A stretch of 64,000 nt of DNA from JALORV01 sp963766365 (GCA_963766365.1 CAVXZK010000005.1:310001-374000); one strand, 5' to 3'; positions 15,695-25,299 are shown, numbered from the stretch's first letter. Translations and numbers: made by a program. The notes: generated from the sequence alone by a model not told the origin.

Positions 15695-18487
15695 TCAACG
15701 TCTACGCTGAAGGTGGGCGACGATCCTTTCGCAGCGCTGTCGATCGCGCTCGGCGGCCACCCCGGGCAGTGCGCACCACTTGAGCAGCAACGCCGAAGCA
15801 CCGCCCGCGCTGTCCGACGCCGTGCGCTTGAATCGATCACGTAACTGTTTGACCTGTACCGCCAGTCGCTGCGGCTGCAAGTCGGCCGGGCTGTCGATGC
15901 CCAGCACAAGTTCGGCTTCGAGCAACGCGTCGCGACGCGCCGCCGCGGAGTCCTCGATCTGCTCAGCGTGGTCGAAGCGTGCGTCCGAGTCCGCCAGTGC
16001 ACGCAGGGCCGCGTCTCGTCGCGCGAGCATCCTCGGCTCCCACTCGGGCGCAAGCGGCGGCAGTGCGGACCAGCGTTCCTGTACAGATTCCGCGGCCATC
16101 GGGTCCGGATCCCCTTCAGGGATCGCGAGGGCGTCCAGTTCGTCACACAGCCGTTCCTTGGCGAGCAGCGCCTGCCACACGGCCGCTTCGTTCGCGCGGC
16201 TGCGTCCACGCAGCATCTCCTCAACGCTTGTGCGCGCAGTCCGGAAACGTGTCTCGATCGGCGCCGGTGCCGGCCCGCCTTCGGTGATGGCCTTGTGCCA
16301 CTGCTCCTGCAACTCGTGCTGGACGCGGCGCACCTCGGCCTTGTCCGCGTTGCCCGATTGCGCCAGCTGCTCCAGCTGTTCGCACAGCGCCTCGAGGGTG
16401 CGACGCTGCAGGCGCTTCTGCTCCTCCGCCTCCTTGCGGGAGCCGGTGCGCGCATCGAAAACGGCATTGCAGGCGGTGCGAAACCGTTCCCACAGTGTCC
16501 GCTCGTCGCGCTGCGCGAGGACGATCGACTTCGCGTGTGCCTGCCAGCCTGCCTGCAGTTCCTTGACGCGCGAGGGCGTGTCGCGCTCCACTGCCCTGCC
16601 GATCAGCGCTTCGGCCTCGCCAATCAGCGCCTCGCGCTCCTGCCGGGCCTGCTCGCGCGCCGCCGACAGGGCGCCGTGCAGGGGTGCCAGCGCGGCCTTC
16701 AGGCGCGCATCGAGCTTCTTCCACGCGGCCGGCTCGACACTGCCGAGGCTCGTGCCTCGCCAGGTCGAGTCGGTGTCCCGCAGCCACTTTTCGATCGCGC
16801 GCCAGTCGGGCGACTCGCCGAGCAAGGTCGGCGCGTGCGCACCTGCAGCGGCGATGAAGTCCTCGCGCTGCTTGCGGGCCTGCTTGTGCTGGGCGGCCTG
16901 TTCGGCAAAGTGGCGCGCTGCCGGCGCGTAAGCCTTCTCGCAGGCGCCATCGAAGCGCTCCCACAGTGGCTTCGGCACGCCTGCGTGCTGCTCGTCCAGC
17001 TTCTTCCATTCGGAGCGCAGTTGCTGCACTTCGCGTGCGAGCGCCACGGGAGCGAGCGATTTCTGCACCAGACCTTCCGCGCGTTCGCACAACTGAACCC
17101 GGGCGTTCTGCTGGCCGAACTCCTGCCAGCGCTCGAGTTCGACCAGTTGCTGCACGACGCGACTCAGACGCTGCACGGTGGGCTTCGGCAACAGGCCCGC
17201 GTGCGGCTTCAGCGCCCGGGCCCGATCGGCGGCAGCACGGGCCTCATGCAACTGACCGGACGCGAGCGCCTGCTCGGCCTCGTGCAGCACCGCGTGCAGC
17301 TGCTGCCGTGCCGCCCCCTGTTCCTGCTGTGTCGCGCGGACCACCGCGAGGCGGCGCTGCTCGATGATGAGCAAGGCGGCTTCGAAGCGCCGCGTCAGAG
17401 CCGGCGTACGCGCCGCCAGATCCAGCGACTGCCAGCGGGCGGGCAGTTGCGCGTCGTCAATCGGTGTTCCGGTGGCAAGCTGCTCGGCCTCGACCACCAA
17501 GGCCTCAGCGGCAGCGAGTGCCGGCGCGACCCGCTCCCACTCCGCAATCTGCTGTTCGGCCCGCTCCAGCCGTGCCAGGGCAGGAGCGTCGTTGCCCGCC
17601 ACAGCTTCGCCGCGCAGTGCCGTCAACTCGTTGCGCAGCACCGGCAGTTCTGCGGTTTCGGCGGGCGGCTTGAGCGCGGCCAGCCAGTGGTTGAGCCGCT
17701 GCTCGAACTGCATGTGGACGCGTTGCTCCCGGAGCTCGCGGTCGAAGCGCTGCTGCATCCGTCGCCCGATGTCTTCCCAGCGGGCGCGCCGCTCGACGTC
17801 GTCGCCAAGGACCAACGCCTTCCAGCGTCGGTCGAGTTCGACAGCAGCCGTCAGGATCGGGCCGGGTTGGGCGACGAGGGCCTCGGCCTCCGTCAGGAGG
17901 ACATCGGCCGCCTGCGCGTTCTCGGCGCGCTGGCTGATCGCATCGAGACGTTCGCGCGCCAGGCGCGCCACGCCGCGGTCCTTGTCGCGAGCTCCCTTGA
18001 CCAGCCGGCGCAGTGCCTCAGGCGCATGGACGCGTTCGGCAGCGGCTAGCCGCACCGAAGCGTGTTCGGCGCCGAGCGCCACGTCCACCAGCATGTCCTC
18101 GTCGCCTATCCCATTGATCGCAATGCAGCGGCGCTCGTCGTCCTTCGAATGCAGCGCCACCCGTGCCCGGACGGCATCGACGCACTCGGGGGCGGAGAGC
18201 ATGGTTCGCACGATGCCGTCATCCGCCGTGGCCGCGAGCAACTTTCCCAGCGAATCGGCGATGGCCGCACGCACCTGAGGATCCATTTCCGTCTTGAGCG
18301 CGGTCGCGAGGGTCGCCGGATCGCTGCAGCGTGTGGCGGCGGCGGTGCGGACCTCGGGCGAAGGATCGGAGGCGAGCAGCTGTGCGATCACTTTTGAATC
18401 GGGCGGCAGCGCCGCAATGCCGGCGACGCGTTGCGTCGGGTCGGTATGTTCATGCGGCGCGGGGCCAAAAAAAAGCTTGTCGAGCAC
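15695..18487 (-). CDS. DUF349 domain-containing protein with N-terminal HEAT-like repeats
   Basis: A 930-residue, almost wholly helical protein. The first 190 residues look like HEAT-type repeats (ASDPSPEVRTAAATRCSDP, DPQVRAAIADSLGKLL, AEHASVRLAAAERVHAPEALRRL). After that come repeated DUF349 units with spaced tryptophans (RWKALVLGDDVERRARWEDI, EWKKLDEQHAGVPKPLWERFD, GWQAHAKSIVLAQRDERTLWERF). Charged helices suggest extended coiled-coil or solenoid structure. The role of DUF349 proteins in proteobacteria is not established. It is monocistronic, with its stop near the HIT gene start on the same strand. Confidence 0.9.
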   Translation of the reverse strand: MLDKLFFGPAPHEHTDPTQRVAGIAALPPDSKVIAQLLASDPSPEVRTAAATRCSDPATLATALKTEMDPQVRAAIADSLGKLLAATADDGIVRTMLSAPECVDAVRARVALHSKDDERRCIAINGIGDEDMLVDVALGAEHASVRLAAAERVHAPEALRRLVKGARDKDRGVARLARERLDAISQRAENAQAADVLLTEAEALVAQPGPILTAAVELDRRWKALVLGDDVERRARWEDIGRRMQQRFDRELREQRVHMQFEQRLNHWLAALKPPAETAELPVLRNELTALRGEAVAGNDAPALARLERAEQQIAEWERVAPALAAAEALVVEAEQLATGTPIDDAQLPARWQSLDLAARTPALTRRFEAALLIIEQRRLAVVRATQQEQGAARQQLHAVLHEAEQALASGQLHEARAAADRARALKPHAGLLPKPTVQRLSRVVQQLVELERWQEFGQQNARVQLCERAEGLVQKSLAPVALAREVQQLRSEWKKLDEQHAGVPKPLWERFDGACEKAYAPAARHFAEQAAQHKQARKQREDFIAAAGAHAPTLLGESPDWRAIEKWLRDTDSTWRGTSLGSVEPAAWKKLDARLKAALAPLHGALSAAREQARQEREALIGEAEALIGRAVERDTPSRVKELQAGWQAHAKSIVLAQRDERTLWERFRTACNAVFDARTGSRKEAEEQKRLQRRTLEALCEQLEQLAQSGNADKAEVRRVQHELQEQWHKAITEGGPAPAPIETRFRTARTSVEEMLRGRSRANEAAVWQALLAKERLCDELDALAIPEGDPDPMAAESVQERWSALPPLAPEWEPRMLARRDAALRALADSDARFDHAEQIEDSAAARRDALLEAELVLGIDSPADLQPQRLAVQVKQLRDRFKRTASDSAGGASALLLKWCALPGVAAERDRQRCERIVAHLQRRR

Positions 18488-18597
18488 AGGATGACTGCCG
18501 TGAAGGTGCGGGCCAAGCGGGGCGTTTGGCGCGTGAGTGGGGATGGTACCGGGATGCAGACATCAACCCTGGCGGCCGGCCGCGCCGCGCCAGAGGG

Positions 18598-19431
18598 TCA
18601 GTTCGAGCCGGGCGCCTTCAGCCGCGCCGGCCGGGATGCGGTGTCGATCATGAATTCGAAGTGCCGGTCCGACCAGTGCTCCGGGTCGCTCACGTCGAAG
18701 CTGCGCTCGACCAGGGTAACCAGGCCGTCGGCACGGACCGTCAGGGCCGTTGTCGCACGCGTGCCGTAGCCGTTCGCCCGGATCTGGATCGACGACAGCT
18801 GACGCTCCCAGTCGAGCGGCACTCCGGTGGAGGGCAGCTCGATGTCGCGCGCGAGTTCCCGGTCGCCCATCAACGCGAGCAGGTCGTCCATCCGCACGCG
18901 ATTTGCGATCGAGCAGGCGAACTGCGCGACCGCGCGCGTGACTTTCGGCCACGGCGTGTCCAGGAATGCGTTCGATAGTCCATAGACACCGGGAGCCAAT
19001 GCGCGGGTTGGCGTGTCCAGACGGTTGCTGTAGTAATGCAGCGCGCCGGCCGGCTCGGATTCGGTCGGCATGATGTCGCCCGCCAACAGATTGAAACCAT
19101 TGAACAGTGGCGTTCGCTGGGAATGGCGTTCGATCCAGCGATCGACCCGCTCTTGCGTCTGCAGCGCGGCTAGCACCAGCGCTCCGCGTGACGGCGCGTG
19201 CGGATTGCGCTCACTCGGCGCGCGGACATTGGTCAGCGCCGCCAGCCGTCCCCGCCGTGTGATGCCGAACCAGGTTCCGCCGGCTTCCTCATCACGGCCG
19301 GCGAGCAGCGAAACCGCCTGGCCCCACCACGCAGCCGGGCGCGTGCGACGCGTATAGAACTCGTCGCGGTTGCCCGCCAGGACCAGCGGGTAGTCCGGAT
19401 GCGCATGCCAGGCGAAAACGAGGAGGCACAT
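18598..19431 (-). CDS. NRDE family protein (TANGO2-like)
   Basis: A 277-residue protein starting MCLLVFAWHAHPDYPLVLAGNRDEFY. The NRDE motif that names the family is at residues 21-24, and the N-terminal Cys suggests an Ntn-hydrolase-like fold. Further family signatures are GGTWFGITRRGRLAALTNVR and YGLSNAFLDTPWPKV. TANGO2 proteins have been linked to haem or acyl-CoA handling; the bacterial role is unknown. The start is the ATG before CLLV; 22 further codons in frame upstream overlap the DUF4936 gene and are not family-like. Confidence 0.9.
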   Translation of the reverse strand: MCLLVFAWHAHPDYPLVLAGNRDEFYTRRTRPAAWWGQAVSLLAGRDEEAGGTWFGITRRGRLAALTNVRAPSERNPHAPSRGALVLAALQTQERVDRWIERHSQRTPLFNGFNLLAGDIMPTESEPAGALHYYSNRLDTPTRALAPGVYGLSNAFLDTPWPKVTRAVAQFACSIANRVRMDDLLALMGDRELARDIELPSTGVPLDWERQLSSIQIRANGYGTRATTALTVRADGLVTLVERSFDVSDPEHWSDRHFEFMIDTASRPARLKAPGSN

Positions 19432-19435
19432 GGCA

Positions 19436-19723
19436 CTAGAGGCGCCGGAAGCGCTCGACGTGGCGGGCGAGGGTGTGCTCGGCCAGGCCGGTCGCAACCA
19501 CCGCCGTCTGCAGGTTCGCCGCGAATTCTTCAGGGTCGGTCACGCCTTCGTAGACCTCCATCCAGGTGGCCGCGCTGCCACTGTCCACGCGTTCTTCGAC
19601 GCGCGCCGAGATGCCGTTGCTCGCCGTCAGCTGGGCTTGCATTGCACGAAGCAAGGGCAGTGCCGATCCCGGCGACGTGGGCGCCGGGTAGTAGACGTAC
19701 CAGTTTTCGCGCAGCGGGCTCAT
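19436..19723 (-). CDS. DUF4936 family protein
   Basis: A 95-residue protein with the family's opening NWYVYYPAP, the TWMEVYEGV core and the closing LARHVERFRRL. DUF4936 proteins are small, ferredoxin-fold-like, and of unknown function. The gene overlaps the YgfZ gene by 4 bases upstream and is 4 bases from the TANGO2-like gene downstream, so the three form one operon. Its steady pairing with ygfZ suggests a link to folate-dependent iron-sulphur maintenance, but this is inference. Confidence 0.8.
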   Translation of the reverse strand: MSPLRENWYVYYPAPTSPGSALPLLRAMQAQLTASNGISARVEERVDSGSAATWMEVYEGVTDPEEFAANLQTAVVATGLAEHTLARHVERFRRL

Positions 19724-20736
19724 GCCGTGGGGTCGAACAGCGGATACGGCAGTTGGCGGACTTCCACGCGCGGCCCGTCGCTGGACTCGAGGTGCAGCGT
19801 TCCGGATTCGAGCCGATCGACCGGCAACTCGATCAGCAAGTCAACACCGCTGCGCGGTGCTGATGCCGACATGACCACCGTCCCGACCGCTTCAGCCTGC
19901 GCCGAATGAAACACATCGGCGCCGGCCGCTGGCAGATTCGGCTCCCGGGTATGCCCGACCTGCATGCGACGCTTAAGCTTCCCGAGGTACTGGCTGCGCG
20001 CGACGATTTCCTGGCCGGGATAGCAACCCTTCTTGAAGTTCACGCCACCAAGAACCTCGAAATTGATCATCTGCGGCACGAACTTTTCCTGGGTGCTTGC
20101 GAAGACCGTCGGCACGGCAGCCGCCACTTCGCTCCACCACCAGGTAGCACTCGTGGCTCGCGTAGCCGGCAGCCGGTCGAGGAGGGCGCGGGCGTCGCTC
20201 GCCAGCGTCAGAAGGAAACGCTCGTCGACGTCCGGCGCCGCCGGCATCCGGCTGACGCGCAAACCGCCGGACTCGGTGGAACTCCACGTGGAGTCAGGAA
20301 CGTCGAATCCGGCGGCGCGCAGCGTGGCCGCGGCGCCGGGGCCAAGCAGGGCACAGGTGGCGTGCATCGCGCTGGCATCCGAGAGCCTGGCCTTCGAACG
20401 CAGCACGAACATCGACAGGCGCTTCATCACCGGCCCCAGAAGTTCGGAGGGCAACTGGAGCATGACTGCGTCGCCATCGCGCCACTGGTGGAAGGTCGCG
20501 AGCAGGCGACCCTTCGGCGTGCAATAGCCACTGAGCTGCAACGAGGCAGCCTCCTGGTGCGCGACATCGCTGGTCAGTTGCGCTTGCAGGAACGGCAACG
20601 CATCCGGGCCGTCGACGCGAATCCGGCCGAGCTCGTGGAGCGGCGCGAGCACCGGTCCGTGCAGCACCGCACCCAGCTCCAGGGTCGGGGCGGCAAACGC
20701 GCCGAGGGGAGCCGTCTTGTCCAGGGTGTCCAGCAT
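19720..20736 (-). CDS. ygfZ: YgfZ/GcvT domain protein, folate-binding Fe-S cluster repair factor
   Basis: A 338-residue member of the YgfZ branch of the GcvT fold. The diagnostic motif is KKGCYPGQEIVAR near residue 235 with the conserved cysteine; LPFLQAQLTSDV near residue 48 and GYCTPKGRLLATF are also typical. In E. coli YgfZ binds tetrahydrofolate and supports some iron-sulphur enzymes such as MiaB. The gene is divergent from mltG; only about 50 bases separate the starts, so the promoters are back to back or overlapping. Confidence 0.93.
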   Translation of the reverse strand: MLDTLDKTAPLGAFAAPTLELGAVLHGPVLAPLHELGRIRVDGPDALPFLQAQLTSDVAHQEAASLQLSGYCTPKGRLLATFHQWRDGDAVMLQLPSELLGPVMKRLSMFVLRSKARLSDASAMHATCALLGPGAAATLRAAGFDVPDSTWSSTESGGLRVSRMPAAPDVDERFLLTLASDARALLDRLPATRATSATWWWSEVAAAVPTVFASTQEKFVPQMINFEVLGGVNFKKGCYPGQEIVARSQYLGKLKRRMQVGHTREPNLPAAGADVFHSAQAEAVGTVVMSASAPRSGVDLLIELPVDRLESGTLHLESSDGPRVEVRQLPYPLFDPTA

Positions 20737-20787
20737 GAGTTCCAGATGGGGTCGAGACGCCGATTATCATAGGTGCGGTTCCTCGTA

Positions 20788-21816
20788 ATGTCTCCCGGGA
20801 TGGCGAAAAGCTGGCGCAAGAGGGTCTTGACCCTTGCTGCGGTATTGGTGCTTGCGCTGGTGGCCGCCGCTTACGGCGGTCGCTGGTATGTTGTCGAGCG
20901 TCCGCTGCCGATGCGGGACGACAAGGCGGAGTTCCGGGTAAAGCCTGGCGCTTCCGCCCGCGGTGTTGCGTTGGCCGTGCGGGAGGCCGGCGTCGATGTC
21001 AATGGGCTGGCCTTCGAAGCGTTGTCGCGCACGACCGGTGTTGCCCAGTCCCTGCGCGCAGGCCGCTACACGATAGAGCGCGGCACGACGCTGGCGCAGC
21101 TGGTCGCCAAGTTGCGAGCCGGCGACGTCACGCTAGAGCGCCTGACGATCGTCGAAGGCATCACGTTTCGGGAAATGCGCGCACTGCTGGCGGCCACGAG
21201 TGAGCTGCGGCAAGACAGCCGCGACATGACCCCCGCGCAACTGCTGCAGGCGATCGGCGCCAGCGAAACCCATCCCGAAGGCCTGTTTGCGCCGGACACC
21301 TACCTGTACGACCCGGGCAGCAGCGACCTCGAGATCTGGCGTCGGGCCTATCGCGCCCAGATGAATGCCTTGCAGGAAGTGTGGAACAGCCGTGCGTCCG
21401 GCCTGCCCTACGCCTCGCCTTATGAGGCCCTGATCATGGCGTCGATCGTCGAGAAGGAGACCGGACAGCCGTCGGAACGCGGACTCATCGCGGGAGTCTT
21501 CGTCAACCGCCTGAAACGCGGCATGCTGCTGCAGACGGACCCGACGGTGATCTACGGGCTGGGCGAGCGCTTCGACGGCAATCTGCGCAAGCGCGATCTG
21601 ATCACCGACACGCCGTACAACTCGTACACGCGCACCGGCCTGCCGCCGACGCCGATTGCGCTGCCGGGCCGTGCGGCCATAGGCGCTGCGATGAATCCGG
21701 ATCGCACCGACGCGCTTTACTTTGTGGCGCGCGGCGACGGCACGTCGCAGTTCTCGACAACGCTCGAGGCGCACAATCGCGCAGTGGACAAGTACCAGCG
21801 AGGCGGCGCCCGATGA
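20788..21816 (+). CDS. mltG: endolytic murein transglycosylase MltG
   Basis: A protein of about 342 residues with one N-terminal membrane segment (LTLAAVLVLALVAAAYGG), a LysM-like domain and the YceG/MltG catalytic region. The signature MASIVEKETGQPSERG near residue 220 holds the catalytic glutamate, followed by GVFVNRL and LQTDPTVIYGLG. It cuts nascent glycan strands at the inner membrane and sets their length. Three starts are possible: GTG at 20773, ATG at 20788 and ATG at 20800. None has a strong ribosome site, so the exact N-terminus is open. It overlaps tmk by 4 bases. Confidence 0.93.
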   Translation: MSPGMAKSWRKRVLTLAAVLVLALVAAAYGGRWYVVERPLPMRDDKAEFRVKPGASARGVALAVREAGVDVNGLAFEALSRTTGVAQSLRAGRYTIERGTTLAQLVAKLRAGDVTLERLTIVEGITFREMRALLAATSELRQDSRDMTPAQLLQAIGASETHPEGLFAPDTYLYDPGSSDLEIWRRAYRAQMNALQEVWNSRASGLPYASPYEALIMASIVEKETGQPSERGLIAGVFVNRLKRGMLLQTDPTVIYGLGERFDGNLRKRDLITDTPYNSYTRTGLPPTPIALPGRAAIGAAMNPDRTDALYFVARGDGTSQFSTTLEAHNRAVDKYQRGGAR

Positions 21817-22430
21817 CCGAGCGCGGACGCTTCATCACGTTCGAAGGCATCGACGGTGCAGGCAAGAGCACGCAGATCGATGCGGTCGCCGGGGCCCTGC
21901 GCTCGCGCGGCCTGCCCATTGTGCTCACGCGCGAGCCCGGCGGCACAGCGCTGGGCGAAGCCTTGCGGGACCTGATCCTCAGCCAGCCAATGACGGCCGA
22001 AACCGAGACGCTCCTGCTGTTCGCTGCACGCGCGGAACACCTCGCGCGGGTGATCCGCCCCGCGCTGGCGGCCGGGCAATGGGTGCTGTGCGATCGCTTC
22101 ACCGACGCGACCTACGCTTACCAGGCAGGGGGGCGCGGCGTTGCGCAGGAACGCATCGCCGCGCTTGAACGCTGGGTTCATGCCGATCTGCAGCCCGATC
22201 TCACACTGCTCTTCGACGTGCCGCCGGACGTGGCCGCAGGACGGCTGGCGCGCACGCGCGCGGCCGACCGGTTCGAAGCCGAGGAAGTCGACTTCTTCCA
22301 GGCCGTGCGTCGCGAGTACCTCGCGCGCGCCGGGCGGGAACCGGCACGATTCTTCGTCGTTGACGGCACGCGCCCCCCGGAGGCGCTGCGGCTGCAACTC
22401 ACCGAGCTGATGCAGCGATGGAGCGGCTGA
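21813..22430 (+). CDS. tmk: thymidylate kinase
   Basis: A 205-residue enzyme phosphorylating dTMP to dTDP. It shows the P-loop FEGIDGAGKST at residues 9-19, the DR(F/Y)xD motif CDRFTDATYAYQ near residue 95, and the lid arginines RLARTRAADRFE near residues 148-160, a form seen in proteobacterial enzymes. Length is normal. It overlaps mltG by ATGA and holB by 13 bases, as usual for this operon. Confidence 0.97.
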   Translation: MTERGRFITFEGIDGAGKSTQIDAVAGALRSRGLPIVLTREPGGTALGEALRDLILSQPMTAETETLLLFAARAEHLARVIRPALAAGQWVLCDRFTDATYAYQAGGRGVAQERIAALERWVHADLQPDLTLLFDVPPDVAAGRLARTRAADRFEAEEVDFFQAVRREYLARAGREPARFFVVDGTRPPEALRLQLTELMQRWSG

Positions 22431-23473
22431 CGCCGTTGCCCTGGCAGGGGCCGCTCTGGCAGCGGGTGATGAGCGCACCCGAGCGCCTGCCCCACGCGTT
22501 GTTGCTGCACGGCGCCCGCGGCATCGGCAAGCGGCATTTCGCGCGCACCCTTGCGCAGGCACTGCTCTGCGAAACCCCGGACGCCGAGCGACGCGCGTGC
22601 GGTACGTGTGCCGGCTGCCTGCTGGTCGCTTCGGACAATCATCCCGATTTGCGCTGGCTGGTTCCCGAGGCCGATCAGCCAGTGCGTGATGACGCCGAGG
22701 GGTCCGATGATGGCATGGCAACTCCATCAGCGAAGACGACCCGCGCCAGCCGCGCGATCCTGATCGATCAGGTGCGTGATATCGGCGAGTTCCTCTCGCT
22801 CGCGGCGCACCGGGGCGGGCGGCGCGTCGTGTTGCTGGCACCGGCCGAAGCCTTGAACGGGCCGGCGGCGAACGCGTTGCTGAAGCTGCTCGAAGAGCCG
22901 CCGGCCGGCGCGATTTTCATCGGAGTGACGGACGAACTCGATGCCGTCCTGCCCACGGTGCGCTCGCGCTGTGTTCTGCTGCGGGCGCCGGTCCCACGAC
23001 CTGAAATCGCGCTGGACTGGCTGAAAGCGCAGGGGCTGGAAGACGCCGATACCAGGCTCGCCGAAGCCGGGGGCGCGCCGGTGGGGCTCGATGCCGAGGA
23101 GGATGACGGCCGCAGGCTGGCGCCAGAGCTCAAGGCGCGCCTGCTCGAACTGCTGGCACGAGGCGGCCGCCTGACGCTGGCCGAGGTCACGAGTGCCGTG
23201 CCGAAGGATGTCCCCGTTTCGGGGGCGATCCGTCTGTTTCAGCGCTGGGGATGGGACTTATTGGTGGAAAGGGAAGCGCAGCGCGTTCGTTATTATCCTC
23301 TCCAGGAGCGCGCCATCGCCGCCGTTGCGCAAACGTGCGGACGGGAGCGGCTGCTTGGCTGGTTGACGCAACTGACTGAAGCGCAGGCCACGGCGGCGCA
23401 TCCGCTGAATGCCAAGCTGGCCGTCGAAAGTGCGCTGATCGGCTACATGGACGCAACGCGTCCCGCGCGTTAG
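22418..23473 (+). CDS. holB: DNA polymerase III subunit delta'
   Basis: A 351-residue clamp-loader subunit. It has a degenerate P-loop HGARGIGKRHFA near residue 30, four zinc-binding cysteines in the CGTCAGCLLV region near residues 62-68, ILIDQVRDIGEFL, the LLKLLEEPPAGAIFIGV region and the arginine-finger SRC motif (PTVRSRC) near residue 185. It loads the beta clamp together with delta and tau/gamma. Position between tmk and pilZ is the typical gammaproteobacterial order. Confidence 0.96.
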   Translation: MERLTPLPWQGPLWQRVMSAPERLPHALLLHGARGIGKRHFARTLAQALLCETPDAERRACGTCAGCLLVASDNHPDLRWLVPEADQPVRDDAEGSDDGMATPSAKTTRASRAILIDQVRDIGEFLSLAAHRGGRRVVLLAPAEALNGPAANALLKLLEEPPAGAIFIGVTDELDAVLPTVRSRCVLLRAPVPRPEIALDWLKAQGLEDADTRLAEAGGAPVGLDAEEDDGRRLAPELKARLLELLARGGRLTLAEVTSAVPKDVPVSGAIRLFQRWGWDLLVEREAQRVRYYPLQERAIAAVAQTCGRERLLGWLTQLTEAQATAAHPLNAKLAVESALIGYMDATRPAR

Positions 23474-23495
23474 GGAACAAGGGGCAGCAGGCCTG

Positions 23496-23879
23496 ATGAA
23501 TGACGCAGCAGTGAAGGGGCCGGCGAACGGCCAGCCAGCGGGAGCCCGTCCGGCGGTCCTGTCCTTGTCGATCAAGGAGAAGGCGGCGCTCTATGCCGCC
23601 TACATGCCTTATCTGAAGAACGGCGGCATCTTCGTTCCCACGACGCGGCCCTACCAGCTGGGTGACGACGTCTACCTGATCCTTACGCTGCTTGATGACA
23701 CCACCCGCATTCCGGTGGCCGGCAAGGTCGTCTGGGTCAGCCCGGCGGCCGGCGGCAACAAGACACCGGGCATTGGCGTTCATTTCCCGGCCGACGAATC
23801 CGGAATCGCGGCGCGCAAGCGCATTGAAGACGCCCTGGGCGCTGCCTTGAAGTCCGCGCGCCCAACCCACACCCTGTAG
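23496..23879 (+). CDS. pilZ: PilZ domain protein (type IV pilus assembly PilZ)
   Basis: A 127-residue PilZ-domain protein with IKEKAALYAAYMPYLKNGGIFVPT near the N-terminus and the VAGKVVWVSP...TPGIGVHFP core. It lacks the RxxxR segment before the domain that binds cyclic di-GMP, as is true of the original PilZ of Pseudomonas and Xanthomonas. That protein acts in type IV pilus assembly by binding PilB rather than the nucleotide. Placement after holB is the standard context. Confidence 0.92.
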   Translation: MNDAAVKGPANGQPAGARPAVLSLSIKEKAALYAAYMPYLKNGGIFVPTTRPYQLGDDVYLILTLLDDTTRIPVAGKVVWVSPAAGGNKTPGIGVHFPADESGIAARKRIEDALGAALKSARPTHTL

Positions 23880-23931
23880 CCTTCGCAGGCGTCTTGGACC
23901 TGCGGCGCGCTTTCGCGCCGGCGGCATCGCA

Positions 23932-24702
23932 ATGTTTGTCGATTCGCACTGCCACCTCTCGTTTCCCGAGCTTGCCGGCGATCTGGCCGGGGTGCTCGCA
24001 CGCATGCAAGCGGCGCGGGTCGAGGCCGCGCTGAACGTCTGCACGACGCTGGAGGAGTTTCCGCGGGTGCTGGCCGCCGCCGACTCCGCGCCCAACCTGT
24101 ATGCCTCGGCCGGGGTCCATCCGGACACCACGGGGACAGCGGAACCCTCTGTCGCCGATCTGCTTCGGCTGGCGGAGCATCCGAAGGTGGTCGCGATCGG
24201 AGAGACGGGGCTGGATTACTACCGCCTCCCCGAACCCCTGGACTGGCAACGCGAGCGTTTCCGCGTGCATATCCGCGCCGCGCGTGCGTGCGGCAAGCCG
24301 CTGATCATCCATACCCGGGCGGCCGCTGCCGACACGCTGCGCCTGATGCGGGAGGAGGGTGCCGATCAGGTCGGTGGTGTCATGCACTGCTTCACCGAAA
24401 CGGTGGAAGTCGCACGCCAGGCGATGGACCTGGGCTTCCACATCTCGTTTTCCGGCATCGTCACGTTCAAGAATGCACGGGAGTTGCAGTCGGCCGCACT
24501 GACCGTCCCGCTCGACCGGCTGTTGATCGAGACCGACGCGCCCTACCTGGCCCCCGTGCCTCACCGTGGCAAGCAGAACGAGCCGTCGTTCGTGCCCCAC
24601 GTCGCCGCCAAGCTGGCGGAACTCCACGGACTCGACGTGGGCGAGATCGCAACACAATCGACAGAAAATTTCTATCGATTATTCAATATATTAGAACACT
24701 AA
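23932..24702 (+). CDS. tatD: TatD family metal-dependent hydrolase
   Basis: A 256-residue TIM-barrel hydrolase with metal ligands in DSHCHL (residues 4-9), the glutamate in AIGETGLDYYR, histidines in IIHTRAA and MHCFTET, and the aspartate in LIETDAPYLAP near residue 202. TatD/YcfH proteins are 3'-5' DNA/RNA nucleases in DNA repair and also D-aminoacyl-tRNA-related family members. The gene closes the mltG-tmk-holB-pilZ run. Its last codons run into an AT-rich stretch (24655-24725), unusual for this window. Confidence 0.93.
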   Translation: MFVDSHCHLSFPELAGDLAGVLARMQAARVEAALNVCTTLEEFPRVLAAADSAPNLYASAGVHPDTTGTAEPSVADLLRLAEHPKVVAIGETGLDYYRLPEPLDWQRERFRVHIRAARACGKPLIIHTRAAAADTLRLMREEGADQVGGVMHCFTETVEVARQAMDLGFHISFSGIVTFKNARELQSAALTVPLDRLLIETDAPYLAPVPHRGKQNEPSFVPHVAAKLAELHGLDVGEIATQSTENFYRLFNILEH

Positions 24703-24753
24703 CGTAATGTGAATTATTAAGTCTGCCAGTCGCTTGCTTTGGCCGCCCAACGC

Positions 24754-25299
24754 TCAGGCGAAATTCGCGGCCGGCAGTCGATACAGCACATGGGCACGCA
24801 AAGGATGGCCCGGCGCAATGCGCGGGTGATCGAAGTCATCCTCCGGCTTGCGGCGCATGCCGAGCCGCTCCATCACGCGACGCGAGCGCCAGTTCGTGAC
24901 CGTCGTGAACGAGACGATCTCGGAAAAACCGAGTCGACGGAAACCGAAGTCGACTGCAAGCCGCGCCGCCTCGGTCGCATACCCCTGACCCCAGAAGCGC
25001 GTCGCCATGCGCCACCCGACCTCGACGCACGGCGTGAAGTGGGCCTCGAACGACGGCATCGACAGGCCTACGAACCCGGCACAGGTCGACTCGATCTCGA
25101 GGCACCACCATCCCCACCCGCGCTCCTCCAGACCGGCCTGGGCGCGCCCGATCATCGCGTCACTGTCGGCACGCGAGAGCGGCGCCGGGAAGTACTCCAT
25201 CGCGACCGGATCGGCATTCAGTGCTGCGAAAGGCTCGGCATCACCCGGCTGCCAGCCGCGCAGCAGTACCCGTGAACCGCGCAGCTCCACGATCTGCAT
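24754..25299 (-). CDS. GNAT family N-acetyltransferase (RimJ/RimL-like)
   Basis: A 181-residue protein with the RimJ/RimL-type opening LRGSRVLLRGWQPGDAEPF, the motif EVGWRMATRFWGQGYATEAARLAVDFGF (acetyl-CoA site, RxxxxGxG/A-like) and NWRSRRVMERLGM. The start ATG overlaps the stop of the transporter gene by one base (TGATG), so the two are co-translated. A longer frame reaches into the transporter gene and is not GNAT-like. Substrate unknown. Confidence 0.88.
   Translation of the reverse strand: MQIVELRGSRVLLRGWQPGDAEPFAALNADPVAMEYFPAPLSRADSDAMIGRAQAGLEERGWGWWCLEIESTCAGFVGLSMPSFEAHFTPCVEVGWRMATRFWGQGYATEAARLAVDFGFRRLGFSEIVSFTTVTNWRSRRVMERLGMRRKPEDDFDHPRIAPGHPLRAHVLYRLPAANFA

Noticed and set aside
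15968..18278. Long open frames (up to 693 codons) on the plus strand opposite the DUF349 gene
   Set aside because: GC-rich antisense shadows with low-complexity composition; the minus-strand DUF349 protein explains the region.
24698..24725. AT-rich stretch after tatD with TAATGTGAATTATT, vaguely like a second dif site
   Set aside because: Matching both arms needs several insertions and deletions; the XerD arm is poor and the arm spacing is not kept. It could be a decayed site but the evidence is too weak.
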